NCBI GenBank assembly: GCA_002633025.1
Contig: NMRB01000883.1
Span: 91,686 to 155,685, forward strand
Origin: Notospermus geniculatus
Taxonomy: Eukaryota; Nemertea; Pilidiophora; Heteronemertea; Lineidae
Length of the DNA: 64,000 bases
Direction of reading: 5' to 3'
Shown here in pieces: positions 32,601-43,900 of this stretch. Under the pieces are notes generated by a model. That model was not told the DNA's origin. It worked only from the letters and a program-made list of their open reading frames with translations, and did not search any database. Every line of letters begins with the position of its first letter. Within the stretch, counting starts at the first letter, position 1. Position numbers and translations under genes: made by a program.

Positions 32601-34718
32601 GGTAATTAGCAAACTTCAATCTTACTTTGATCAAGGTAGCTCATGAAAGATCAAAGGAAACAGAGATAATTTTGTTTTAATTGCAAGTAATTATTACTGT
32701 GAAGTTAATATTTTGTGAGTAAGTGAGAAGTACTACTAGGCCTGGGGAGGAGTATAAATAGAGGTGGAAAATCTTGGATCATCAGTTTCCAGTTTGCTCT
32801 CAGCAAGGTAACACCACAGATACGATTGACATCAAGCGAAGTTCTGCCAAATCCAGCCGAAGTTCTAGAGTTGCCGAGTGAAAGTCCACAGGAGAACGTC
32901 TCAAGTCTCAGCGAGTTCAAGTCTGTCAAAACGACAATCAAGCCTGTCACCAAGTCTTACGCTGACAGAGCAATACGAGTGAAGGATAAACTGCGTACTC
33001 CGGTACAGCACTAAAGTGAAAAGTTCGGTACAAATCACAAGTCAGCAACAGAATGGACGTCGATCTTCACGAACTCGCAATGGAACTCATCGTCCTCATG
33101 AAGTTACACGATCAAGCAACTCAACAGGTCAATTTACTAGATGCTCGCATCCAGATGTTACCGGCTGCCAGGAACCAGACGGTTGCCCTCCGACGCTGCG
33201 TTCTCCAAGATACAAAACAAACCTTTGTCTGCTATCGTAACAACGTGAAGAAGACTATTGAAGATATCGTGAGACGTCTGACGAACCGTGAAACGCCCGA
33301 GGAAGAAGAGATGATTGGTGATTTCGCTGACGATGACCGTATCGGATCTGAACTGATGATGGATTGGGGATGGGGTTCACGAGAGTAGGATCCAGATGTT
33401 ACCAGCTGCCAGGGATCATACGGTTACCCTCCGACACTACTCCAAGATACGAAAAACGTTTTTTCGCCTCCAATCGTAACAACGTGAAGAAGACTATAGA
33501 AGATATCGTGAGACGTCTGACAAGCCGTGTCCATCCGAGGAAACAGAGATGATCGGTGATTTCGTTGAACGTACTACCGGTAGATATGAACTGACGGGCT
33601 TCAAGAGAGTAAGATGAAGTGAGATTGATGAAATCTTCCCATTCACATGGACATTTTAAAAGTGATATTTGGTACATAGTGACATTTGAGTGATATTTTG
33701 TATAAATAGTTTTATTGATCTTGTCCATTCTGTGCAAGCAGGGTTAGATGCTAAACTGTCAGATATTTGTAGGTCTATCACACCTTTCAGCAGTTTGTTG
33801 GAAAGTATGAAGTTAAATAATATCTTAACTGTAATTTTTGGAAATTGATGTAAATGTAGATTGTGTAGATGTTGTAGGCTACATTGTAAATAATGGGAGC
33901 ATATTAGGAGTTTGTAAATAAAGGTGAATTAATTTGAATTAAGTCTCTTTTTTTNNNNNNNNNNNNNNNNNNNNNNNNNNNNNNNNNNNNNNNNNNNNNN
34001 NNNNNNNNNNNNNNNNNNNNNNNAAATTTTTGCCAGCCATAGAGTGATATCATACCCATTTGGAACAGCAAAAATAGTCATTATATTTGAAGGTGTCGGT
34101 TCCTCTTTAAGTGAGTGTACCGGAGAAAGTCATCAGCTTGAATACAGCAGAGATTATTCAAACTGAACCCCTCTACCCACTCAAGAACATCATGTATGAA
34201 AGAGGGGGAAGGGTCTGGCAAGTAAACCCAGAAAACTGCCCCTCCAAGACTTTCCCTACAGCAGAGGAAGAGACACGTGAAGAGGAATCAAATCCAGATT
34301 CTTTAGATTGGAGGTCTGAACAGTCATGTTGTCTGTAATCTTGCTAACCTTAAATGAGCAGCCACTAGCTCATCATAAGATGGTTCAAACCACTGCTGGC
34401 ACTCAGACTCTGGATGTTCTAGGTGAAGTCTGAAGTTGGCAACATGAGGATGCTTGAAAGACAGTAACTCCTGAAAGAGAGATTAGAATTGAACAAGTGG
34501 ACTCTAATGTATGCACTCAACAACCACAGGTAGCTGACACTTCTGTTAGAAGGAGCAAAATCTATCTTAAGGGCGGAGCATCATTTATTTTAAAGCGCAG
34601 GCCTTTCAGCAGGAAAACTTCAATGATTTGAAATGGACCAGCAACTTGCTTCTTTATTATCAGAGCATCAACTTACTGCTAGGGAGAAACCATCCTTCTC
34701 AACTATGGCTTCCTCAAC
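26618..34718 (-). CDS. PCID2: PCI-domain protein PCID2, nearly complete gene (unit 2)
   Basis: This is the Thp1-like TREX-2 subunit, nuclear and involved in mRNA export. Exons in gene order: 34677-34718, 34349-34470, 32310-32375, 32001-32097, 31690-31793, 31398-31473, 30975-31069, 30203-30249, 29898-29998, 29641-29714, 29313-29505, 26964-27020, 26618-26707 (TAG). They add to 1164 nt, 387 codons plus stop, fully in phase; with a short first exon of about 12 codons the length equals the human protein (399 aa). The two upstream exons encode [10 protein letters not shown] and [12 protein letters not shown]. The first exon with the start codon was not found; it must lie above 34718. The intron between 32310 and 32001 is U12-type AT-AC. 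Genes A and B of an unrelated family lie inside the 27021-29312 and 32376-34348 introns. Confidence 0.92.
27116..27229. mobile_element. Short MITE with GGGCCCATATTCATAAA ends, unit 2 only
   Basis: The ends GGGCCCATATTCATAAA and TTTATGAATATGGGTCC are inverted, with further pairing inside. It is absent from the matching site in unit 1 near 17440. It lies in the PCID2 intron holding gene A. Confidence 0.75.
27951..28289 (-). CDS. Intronless small protein, gene A copy 2 (112 aa)
   Basis: This is the counterpart of 18210-18548 in the second unit. It differs from copy 1 by only three or four residues (for example AED/ADD, SRS/SRN and NDM/NDT) and keeps the [15 protein letters not shown] helix, the [10 protein letters not shown] block and the MDWGWAARE end. 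The promoter with a TATA box is at 28577-28585. It is nested in the PCID2 intron between exons 29313-29505 and 26964-27020. Lack of stops or frameshifts in either copy supports a maintained protein. Confidence 0.75.
   Translation of the reverse strand: MADDLIALAKRLVVLMKKHDLATQQIDLLDARIEEMTASRNPVMIIRRSVVEDTKQRFVCYRRHLKATIDDIVRDISGNDTPPAEMEMIENFDDEEDTCNDMLMDWGWAARE
28560..28960 (-). promoter_or_regulatory. Gene A copy 2 promoter region
   Basis: TATAAATAG on minus at 28577-28585, with the same downstream ATCATCAGT initiator word as copy 1. The upstream ATCAAAG/CTTTGAT and TAATTA clusters are kept almost unchanged through to about 28930. Confidence 0.58.
30330..30845 (-). repeat. Minisatellite, about 31-bp unit, in PCID2 intron (unit 2)
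   Basis: The same unit as at 20850-21370, with CACCAATTAACCCTCC as its core, in a similar number of copies but with a different order of variants. Confidence 0.85.
31159..31331. mobile_element. hAT-like MITE in PCID2 intron (unit 2)
   Basis: The ends are CAGGGCCGGATCCAGG and GGATCCGCGCCTG, the better-preserved counterpart of 21689-21867. Confidence 0.6.
32098..32309 (-). other. PCID2: U12-type AT-AC intron of PCID2 (unit 2)
   Basis: Same arrangement as in unit 1: ATATCCTTTCC donor, TCCTTAAC branch point at 32107-32114 and AC acceptor. All three signals are unchanged between copies although the intron has accumulated other differences. Confidence 0.92.
32740..32800 (+). promoter_or_regulatory. 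Gene B copy 2 core promoter
   Basis: TATAAATAG at 32753-32761 followed by ATCATCAGT. The upstream TCF/LEF-like ATCAAAG and TAATTA words seen before copy 1 are also present at about 32460-32670. Confidence 0.6.
33053..33388 (+). CDS. Intronless small protein, gene B copy 2 (111 aa)
   Basis: Almost identical to 23606-23941; the tail reads [10 protein letters not shown] rather than NHETPEEAEM. It starts [10 protein letters not shown] and ends MDWGWGSRE. It is nested antisense in the PCID2 intron between exons 34349-34470 and 32310-32375. An AATAAA at 33917-33922 is a possible poly(A) signal. The out-of-frame alternative starting at 33016 is rejected because only this frame matches the family. 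Confidence 0.75.
   Translation: MDVDLHELAMELIVLMKLHDQATQQVNLLDARIQMLPAARNQTVALRRCVLQDTKQTFVCYRNNVKKTIEDIVRRLTNRETPEEEEMIGDFADDDRIGSELMMDWGWGSRE
33389..33617 (+). pseudogene. Degenerate partial repeat of gene B (copy 2)
   Basis: The same relic as 23942-24175, again directly after the gene B stop, with the shared GATATCGTGAGACGTCTGAC block and frame breaks. Confidence 0.72.
33955..34023. other. Assembly gap (69 N)
   Basis: A run of N inside the large PCID2 intron. Confidence 0.99.
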
Positions 34719-36318
34719 CTGCAAGTAAAATCACAATTATGTTTATTTTTGAGATTGTCATGAAATTCCATGCATCAGGGTTCCTCCAGGTCCTTTAAAA
34801 CCATGAAAGTCCAAGAATATAAAATGCTTAAATTTAAGGCCTTGAAAGTCCATAAATATTGAGAAAATCCTATAAAGTCCACAAAAGTCCTTAAAAAATA
34901 AAATGTTGAGTCTTGAAAATTAAATTTCTGGTGTTTTTTACATTGTCTCATTAATTTCTTTCTGTCACGAAAGAGTAAAAGTCGGACACGGATGCCGGTG
35001 CACATGGCCCGGCTTCTGTGTAAGTCATTAAATTTTACATATTTGATACCATGAAAGTCCTCAAAAGGTCCATGAAATTTTACAGCGGTCGGAGGGAGGA
35101 ACCCTGATGCTAGCCTCCATACATGTAGAATAGATGGACCACGATGTAGGCCTTGGCCTCCATCAACCCACCACACAGATTCCTTTTTTCTATTGTCGAT
35201 TTAGGCTTTATGATTTATCCTTTGCTCATGAAGAAGTTGATATGTTCATAAGCATTGACCAAGCTCATCTCAGCTTGTGAAGTGCACCTTGGGTTCATTT
35301 ATTCGAGAAATCTGACAGTGAGTGATACCTCTTAGTCTTGGCCTATGCCGCCTCTAGCATGTCTAGGCCTAGGAGGGTAGGCCTACGCCTGTACGGTACT
35401 GGGTAGGCCCCACTTAGCCTAGGTAAACATGGTAAATTAGGCCTAGCCTAGTGGCTTCCCCGGCAGCCCTGGACTAAAAATCAAAATCATGTTCATCTAT
35501 CTTATCTACTACTAGGCCTAGTACTTACTATAGAGTAGGAGACCAATCATGTTCACCCACACACCCTCTACCCGGTAGGCTCTAGGCCTACCGGTACCGT
35601 AGGCTAGGCCTACTCCATCATCAATAATCTGTTCATCATCCATCATGTCCATATGGGCATGATCATATCATTGTCATAGGCCTAGTGCATGCAGTGGCCC
35701 AGAGAGAGCTGTGCAGTGGTGCATGCAGTGCATTGATTGTGATCATGGTGAAGCTGAGTTGACGTCATTTGGTCATCTGGTCATGCCTCATGGACGGTAG
35801 GCCTATGGTTGATTTTGATGACTTTTTTCTTCATTCAATAAAAACGCTGCAATCCTGAAAGATCGGATGCTGCATCAATCAATGCTTGCATGTCTTCGTT
35901 CTAGAGGACAGTCAGAATATGACTATGACAATGTACACTAAATCTTTGAAGCCAATTACAAGAAATCGACTTTTATTTACCTGTTGTAAGTATTTATTGA
36001 GTGACAAATGGGCCATGCTGCTTGTTTACAATGATTTCCACCAATCAAATTGTAGTTTGAGAAATGTCCAGCATTGTCCAGTTGCCCAATAAGTTTACAT
36101 TTTTAAAATTTCTTAAACTTTGCAAATATATAAGGCACACTTTATTTATATCATATGATTATAGTATATTGTGATTAATAAAATCTATAACGTTGCAAAT
36201 TATTAGCTACAAATTAGTGTCTTTTTAAGTACAAAATTGTGTCACTTTTCTTTTTCAGCAACATCTCGACCTAGAGCGCTCTCTGGCGGTGGCAATATGA
36301 ACCAGGTCAGTCAACAAT
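34719..36318. other. Region between PCID2 and TRAPPC14 (divergent 5' ends)
   Basis: It should contain PCID2 exon 1 and both promoters; I could not identify exon 1. A MITE fills 34772-35110. The stretch 35340-35810 is unusually rich in AGGCCTA. Confidence 0.45.
34772..35110. mobile_element. MITE with GCATCAGGGTTCCTCC ends
   Basis: The ends GCATCAGGGTTCCTCC and GGAGGAACCCTGATGC are inverted. The interior repeats CCATGAAAGTCC-like words. It has no transposase; the family is not named. Confidence 0.7.
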
Positions 36319-39300
36319 ATGGAAGAAAGTGTTGACGAAGACTCTGAATTCTCTATCTTCTTCCCCCAATTTTCCTGTGATGCAGTGAAATGCTGGCGTG
36401 AAAAGAGGCAGAGAAAATTAGCATACTTAGGAGAAACAGTTAAACTCCTTTTAATTGCCAAATACCGGGGTGAATCTTTGCAAGAACCCTGTCTAGTTCA
36501 GTGGAAGGAAAGGCTGCTGAAACTTCACATCAGTTGCAGACCTGCTGGGGTCGAGTTTGACCGCAGGCATGAATCTCAGTTTTACTTCGAGGAAAATCCA
36601 GAGGAGGTTGAGAGGAAACCTGATGATTATATTGAGTGTGATCTTGTTGCCAACAGCAGAGAAACCGATAAATCTAAAAGCACCACAACAGCACCTGATC
36701 ATACCAAGGCATGTTTGGTTGTAGTAAATTCTTTTTTTGCTGCGGTGGTAGGCCTACCGGTAGTGTCAGTCACTAAAATAAGCTGAGGTGGCCTCGGCTA
36801 AAAAATTCCTAATTACCATGATTACCGGTAGGCATACAGCACACAATAGGCCTACCGTAGGCGCCTATGGCCTAGGTGATGAATAAATGATGTTGTTCAT
36901 TCGTTAATGTTCATCAGAGGCTAGCTAGCAAAAGTAATGATGTGGACTCTTACAACATTAGGGAACATCAAGCTGTCTGTCATCCCAGGAACTGATTCTG
37001 AAATGACTGAATACATGTACATGCTATTGTCGTTCTTTTCCTTCATTCACAGAGTTCTGAAAAGGCGAAGATCATCGACAGTGAGACAATAATATTCCCC
37101 CAGAATGTCAGCCTGGACAACTTGTCTCCATCATGTACAAAGGCAGACCTAACAACCTGGGTATGGAGTCTTCCCACAGAGAACCCGGACCATCGGGCAA
37201 TGGGATATCTAGAGGCGATTGTCAAGTATGGAAAAGATGAGGTGCTAAAATATAGAGGAAGGGTGATTTCTCAGACTGGTAAGCCAATATCAAAAAGACC
37301 TTGTTGGGTTTGGTGGGCAGGAATGACTCGGATAGAGAGCAAAGAAGGTTTCTCCTCATTGAACTGTCTTCTTCATGTTCTTTGCATCTTTAGCTTTTAA
37401 AATATTCTCATTAGAATCAGTTTTTGACCTACTAGTATAGTACAATCTCATTTTCAGTTACTGCCAGTTTGCCAATTCTTCCACCGCCCTCTGTCCAGTC
37501 CAGATATTTGAGTGTCGGTGGCAAGCAGTTCATGTCACTTAAAGGTGAATGTGTGGAAGTTCGCTGTGTTCTTATCACATCAGAATTTAATTGTGCTCTC
37601 ATCAAAATAAGAGATTCAGTCATTGTTTTCCAAGATAACAATAGCTTGATTTGAGAAAAAAATTGCAAATATGTCACTTTTTTAGCTCCGCTGACAATAT
37701 GAAGTGTAATGATGTAGAGTAGGAGGAAACAGGAGTGCCACTTCAGATTGTATTCTGCCACTTGGGCATATGGGGAGTAAAAGTTGCCAAGTGCATGTTG
37801 TTTTTCAACTTCAGCCACTAATTGCCTGGACAAGAGTATAGTCCTACTATCTGCCAAAGTCTTCCCCAACCTGAATGACACATTTTTGCCTCCAAAACCA
37901 GAAAATGACGTTGGTGTCATTGACGGTCCACCTGAAGAAGAAAGGTGAGTAAAGCCTTTTCATCCCAAGTTCCACATGCAGGGAGATTTTGCACAAAGGT
38001 GTTGACAAGACTGGGATCGAAGCTGGAACCTCAGACAGAGGTGACAGGTGTTGCAATAAATGTTTTCTAATCTCATGAGATTTCAACCGAGTTTGATCTG
38101 CATTTTTCAGCTCAGATAGTGAGGAAATCCATGGTAACCTTGTAACAAGGTTTCAGTCGGATTCTGCTGATTTCCCAGTAACCTTAACCCCAGAAGAAAA
38201 CCATTCATTGCTGTTTGAAATTAGGCTGAAGAATGAGGTCGATATTGAAAAATTTTTGGTGGGTATTTTGATAAGTGGTGCATTTATATTCAATGTTAGA
38301 TTTATTTAGATATGTACAAGTAGTGAGAACTTGCTTGACCTTTGCTTTGATAATACAAAATGCAGTTTTCTTATTCATACTTTAAAGGATCAAGAAATGC
38401 ATTTTATAGGATTTCTGACGTGGAAGATGGCCGATGATCAGAGTGACCCCATTGTCTCACATTACAAGTAAGTTGCACCGTCTCTTGATCTTATTGATGT
38501 ACATGTATACATATAAGATTGAGAGATTACAATACATTCAGCTCTTGTTGGCTGGAAACTTGAGGCCTTGCGGAGCAGAGGTCAAATGACAGAACCTGCT
38601 GCCTGGCTGGTTTGTCAAAATGACTTGTACATCTGCATGTAACACACACAGTCACGACTCTTCCATTATCCTGGCTTATCCCAGTTTCTGTACTAAAGGA
38701 ACAGAGTGAAACTGACAAAAATAGTATGAATATTCTGCATGTATTTTGCTTCAGACTGCCAGGTATTGCCATCAACAAACCCTCCTTCATTCTGACCGCC
38801 GCACCCATGCAAGATGTTGCAGTGGGGAAGAGCTTCTGTGTCAAATATACAATACACAACAACCTTCATGACTTCATGTCGATAAGAATGATGTGGAAGC
38901 CTGAGAAGGCACTGGCTGATAAGAAATGTAAGTACATGTAACTGCTGAAACTGGGCCCCATCAAGTCTGCCATAGTCATCAGTGCAGGGTTTCCACCAGA
39001 AATGATATTTTGGGAATATGACCCCGGGTTGAGGAAGGGTCTTGTGGACCTCCCCTGAATTTTTTTTCATTGTGCTTTTTTCTTTCAGATAAGAATGAGG
39101 TTGAGAAAAGGAATATAGAGAATGTGATAAATTCTGTCATATGTCAGGAACCGGTCCAATCTGTTGGGTCGTGTAAGACCGGTTCAACTGTAACTATTAC
39201 TGTGGGCTTCCAAATACTCAAAGCTGGACTTTATGAGGTATGTCACGGTTTGTTATAATATTATGTCTCCCATGTGTAGCATATTTCAGTGCCGCTTGAA

Positions 39301-40250
39301 GGCATAGCAGGACAGCAGAGTGCAAAAGGTTTCCGTCATGAGTAATGTCATGACGCTGTTTTCAAATGTACCGTTAATTGTATTGCGACGTGTGTCACAG
39401 CAATGACGTCATTGTACACTTTAGCAGGACTCACCATTCAAGCAAACCCATGCCAAAAATCTGACACTGAACGGTGAAGTTCTCTGTAGAACTTTCTCAG
39501 TGACGAGTGTTTGTTTTTCAGTTGTGCAAACACATGAGATTAAATCTTCAATATGCAATCACCACTGTCGTCGGAGACCGTGAACAGAAGAAAAATACTA
39601 TGCTCTCGTCAACGCTGAGTACTGCCTCCCTGAAAGGTTTGATACGACGTCCGTCGTTGATCTTACGAGCAAATTCCACGGAAGATACCGAAAAGAAGAT
39701 GCAGCATTTGACAGTTGTCAATCAGGGGTCAGCGGCCAGTACACCTTCACCTTCAAGGTAATGAAAAAGGAACCTCCTGATTGTGACGCCTCAGTTACGG
39801 GCAGTGATGAAACCTAGTCAGCATGGCTGAATTCAGAATGGTGCAGCTTGTTGCCTCTGAGGGTCCGAGTTTGATCCCTGGTCTGAACTGCTCTTCAAGT
39901 GAAAGAAAGAGCGTGTCTCTTTGATAGAGCTAAAGATGATGAATTTGGCACTCAGCTTCCAGTCCAACATTTCACTGTCAGAATCAGAAACCTTATTTTA
40001 GCCAATGTGATTCATGGCCTGATGGTCTCATTGACCAGTTAGAAAAGCCACATTTGTCTTTACACGAAGCCCATCAGCACACCCTTCTCACATCATATAC
40101 TGGTAGGTGTTGTATTGTTCTTTTGTTTGTTTCAGGTCTCCTAGCAACCAGCAGCTGTCAGGTACGGTTAAAAGTGGGGAGCGATCTGAACAAATCACCA
40201 TTTCCCCGAAGCAGGTGCTCAAGAGAAATTGCCAAGTTTACTTAATATGA
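36319..40250 (+). CDS. TRAPPC14: TRAPPC14 / C7orf43 (MAP11) homologue
   Basis: TRAPPC14 is a TRAPPII-associated, microtubule-linked trafficking protein implicated in ciliogenesis. Exons: 36319-36708, 37053-37278, 37458-37544, 37815-37944, 38111-38262, 38410-38467, 38755-38927, 39089-39237, 39522-39757, 40136-40250 (TGA). They give 572 in-phase codons (571 aa; human about 580). Matches along the length are [10 protein letters not shown] near the N terminus, [19 protein letters not shown] in exon 3, [17 protein letters not shown] in exon 7, [13 protein letters not shown] in exons 8-9, and [13 protein letters not shown] at the C terminus. Exon 1 appears to use a GC donor (AAG|GCATGT). Exon 5 ends at 38262, not at the earlier GT, because only that keeps the frame. 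Identification is by remembered similarity and is strong across ten exons. Confidence 0.88.
39800..39915 (+). repeat. tRNA-derived SINE-like fragment in TRAPPC14 intron 9
   Basis: TGGTGCAGCTTGTTGCC resembles an A box and GAGTTTGATCCCTGG a B box, at tRNA-like spacing. Confidence 0.35.
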
Positions 40251-43200
40251 GGCTGATGTCTTTCCAGAGAAGTCTGAACTCATAGAACTAACACTCTCTT
40301 GGTAAAGTGGTTGTAAAGCAACTTTTAAAAGATCAAGCAGGGACTGGTAAACACCCAAGGACTTACACTCGGACCCAGCAGCCTCAAAATCAACTGTACA
40401 GGGAGAACTTTGGTTTGAGGACAATACCACTGAATATTGAGTGCACCATGGACCAGGTGTTCATTTTGGTGTTCATTTTGTTTTAACAGAAACTTGGAAG
40501 ATTTGGTGCTGTTTAGACAATAGGAAATGCTTATTACATGTAGTAGTATTACAAAACGTATCAGTAGAAACTCGGGAAGTATTACATGTATCCTGGAGCA
40601 GAGAATCCTTTGCAGACATTAGGAAACATTGGTGCTGGTTTAGGAAGTAAAGGTAAAGAAGAAAATTCATGACAAAAAGTATATATCGTTTTAATACCGG
40701 TAATCCTATATGGGACAGAGAGTATTGTCAAAATTTCACTCCCATTTTATTCCCATTCTCTGAAAAACTAGACAACATTTTAAAGGTTTAAATGTAGGCA
40801 TGTGTTCAAGACCAGAAGATGTATATAGCTTAGCTACTGATCTGTTCAATTATGGAGTGAATCTCATTAATATTTTTAGCCTTTTACTGCTATTTTTGCT
40901 ATTGGTGTTAAATCCATCTGCCCCCATGTTTCAACAGACAGCAGTTTTCTGGAAACGCCAGAAATAAATTGGAAAGAATTTGAAGAAACAGTCTTCAGAT
41001 GGTTGATACAAACAACCTTTCTTCAAATATTTTTCCATCAACACCACAGGAATTGAGAAAACAGTGACAGAAGATGCCGTCTGCTGGATTTTGGAGGTCG
41101 ATGAGGTTTTTTACTTCCCGTCAGTTTTTTTCGGTATTGGGACTTTTAAATGAGAGGAAGGTATTCTTGTCAGATACATGTATAAAAGATTGTAGAATAC
41201 ATGTAGCTGGATATTTTAAAAAGAAAAGAGAGTACATGTATTTGAATATTGCTTCTCACATGGTCGTGATATTTTCAATTCTCAAAGTATTAAATGTTCA
41301 ATTAATAATGGGACTGTCTGCTGTTCATGGCCTGTTATGGGGTGACGACAAGATTGAGCCAAGATAAAGTGGTGTGGTTTGCTCTTAACAAAAATTCATA
41401 AGGCTCATTTAGAAATTTTGGCACAATTGATACATGTAGGTCAGACGATCCCAGGTAATAGGGGATCATCTGCTTGAACTAGAGTGTATTCAGAATTAGT
41501 TGTGACGAGTAGGGTCCATGGAACTTAGTTGTAGGTATGGAATTCAGGTTACATTTTTCAGCCAAAATAGGCCATAATTGGTGGCTACATGTAGGTAATG
41601 AGGAACATGAAAACATAAGTAGGCCTACATAATTTTATGTTTTGTTGCTCAGATCCAGTTTTATTTCATTTCTAGTCACTTCACCACCATACTTCATTTT
41701 TGCTGCATTCAAATCTGCTGTTGTTTGCATGATGCACTGCAAGAGTAGGTTGCATAGATTTGATAGGGGAAGATTAGATCATGCTCTTTGTCTTTGATTT
41801 TGTTAGAATAAGATTACAGGCCTTCTATCAAGATCTGTAGGCCTACACATCTGGTTTATTTAGACAAACAAGGTATGTGCACATTTGCTTTAATACAGTT
41901 GCAAGGTACCTGCATATCTGCTTCATTTACACGTACAAGGTACGTGCACTTCTGCTTTTACAGGTACATGGTACATACACATCTGCTTTTAGTTTTACAC
42001 ATACAAGTTTTGTGCAATCTGCTTCTTTTACACCTACGGTACACATTATGAGTGCATCTGCTACTTTAAGGGGAAATACATATGCATTTGCTACAATCTC
42101 AGTGACAAAAAAAGTACATGTATGTTACTGTTTGCATCTGTCAGATTCTGATCATGACATCAGTAGGGCCATGAAGACATCAGATGTAGCCATGAAGGTT
42201 TGTTTCACACTTACCATGACATCAGATTGGGCCATAAAGATCTGTGTCATACTGATCTTGACATCAGATTAGACCATAAAGAATCTGTGTCACACTGATC
42301 TTGACATCAGATTGGGCCATGAAGATCTGTGTCACTCCCATCATGAGATCAGATAGGGCCATAAAGATCTTTGTAACTCCGATCATGACATGAGATAAGT
42401 CATAAGATCTGTGTCACATAATCTTGACATCAGATTAGGCCATAAAGATCTGTGTCAGTTCCATTATGAGATCAGATAGGGCCATAAAAATATCTGTGTC
42501 ACTCCCATCATGAGATCAGATAGGGCAATGAAGATTTGTGTCCATGACTCAGTCACGTTGTGGCACCATGACGTTGGCTTCAGCAGGTGGAGTACTACTT
42601 TATGACATTCTAAGCTGCTGAGACAACACTGCTAAACAAAATGTTGCATCATTAGAGTTGGTTTGATTATGACTGCTGCAGAATAGCTGAACAATCTGTC
42701 AATGACAACTGTTGAAAAATGCTGGAAAAAAATTGGTTGCTGTGTTCAAAACATTTGTTGGATTATACTACTGAATTTGTTATTTTTCTCAAATGAGTGT
42801 GCGTAGGCTGTGTTCAATGGCTTGGAAATCCAGATTTTGATCTTATTGTCAGATTACTGAGGTGTTATCCTGCATCTCTGTACCTTGCCACAAAAAAAAT
42901 TACCAAGAGCATGTTTGTTAGAAGCCTGGACTGGATTGTTTTCCATTCTTGGTGTCCAGTGGAAAAAACTTGTATTTCAGGGTCTTACTTTACATACTTT
43001 CAACTGTTAATAATAAAAAATCACGAATTAAAATCCTGTTTCTCACCTCTTACTTTTTACTGGATTTTTGCCCAGAATGTAAAAAAACTTGCCTTGGCTG
43101 GTGTAACAGTTAAGATAGTCCCGTGGGAAAGTGTCCCACTTCTATTGATATCAAAAATGTAGCCAGTCTTTTTCGCTATTAGATTAATATCACAACCGCC

Positions 43201-43900
43201 TGCCGGTATTCTGTTAGTTGGGCATAGGGAGGGAACTCTCATATGGACCATAGAGAGAGAGAGAGAGAGTTCTCACTCGAGTGGAGAGGTCGATTTTACA
43301 AGCAGTCCTTTCAGCGTCCTCATCAATTCATTTGGAGGGGAGTGAGCGCCGAGTGCAAAATAGCGGCTACATTAGGATACCTTACAGAGGCGCCTTCTCA
43401 ACATTCATTTGTTCAATGTCATAGGCCCATCAGGCTTACACAAGCCACATAACTACACAATGCTTTGTTTCTACCCGTCTCAAACGTCACAACCGATCAA
43501 TGTGGTCACAATCAACTGCGCGTTGCGTACTTTCTCACCAAAGACAGCAGCTGGTTCCAGATACGTCACAGAAGGACCGGTCAATTTTCGGCGCAGATGT
43601 TTAGATTGGTGAAAAACCTATTGATCTCTCTCAATCTACGTGTAAATCACAGCGTGGCACAATGTAATTCTCCTGTGCAATGAACTGTTGATGATATCAT
43701 GGCTAAATTTGCGAAGAAAACACATTCTCCAAAACGCCGAATTTGCGAATGGCGCGCCACAGAATAAGGGCAGACGACATAGACGCTTTGATAAAAGCTA
43801 GGAGAACTTCGGTACTTTCCGATTGAAAATTAAGTGGATAGGGGAGTACTACGTCGCAGTTACCATTTAAATGCTTTTTATCTGTGAAGGCATCTCAAAC
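40251..43900. other. TRAPPC14 3' flank and intergenic DNA
   Basis: No exon with recognisable similarity. It contains simple tandem repeats at about 41870-42060 and 42130-42550, and a short GA run near 43250. Small open frames look like chance. Confidence 0.45.
41870..42550. repeat. Two adjoining minisatellites
   Basis: At about 41870-42060 an imperfect unit of about 40 bp contains GCATCTGCTT and TACACGTACAAGGTAC-like words. At about 42130-42550 another unit of about 45 bp contains ATCAGATTGGGCCATAAAGA and TCTGTGTCAC. Copies are degenerate. Confidence 0.7.

Larger units (their letters stand above)
14576..33656. repeat. Tandem duplication of about 9.6 kb spanning the TUBGCP3 3' end and PCID2
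   Basis: Unit 1 is about 14576-24218 and unit 2 about 24219-33656. The order is the same: TUBGCP3 exons 16(part)-18, 3' region, PCID2 exons on minus, gene A on minus, gene B on plus. The unit boundary joins CACATGGACATTTTAC, inside a PCID2 intron, to AGGACAGCATG, inside TUBGCP3 exon 16. Unit 2 ends at the same CACATGGACATTTT before unique sequence. The copies differ by scattered substitutions and by at least four element insertions present in only one copy. No N marks the junction, unlike the other duplications here. Confidence 0.88.

Noticed and set aside
33364-33552. Frame overlapping the end of gene B copy 2
   Set aside because: It is the decayed partial repeat of gene B, not a separate protein.
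35700-35780. Possible PCID2 first exon (a minus-strand ATG followed by an ITIN-like stretch)
   Set aside because: The similarity is only a few residues and no donor site follows in the right phase.
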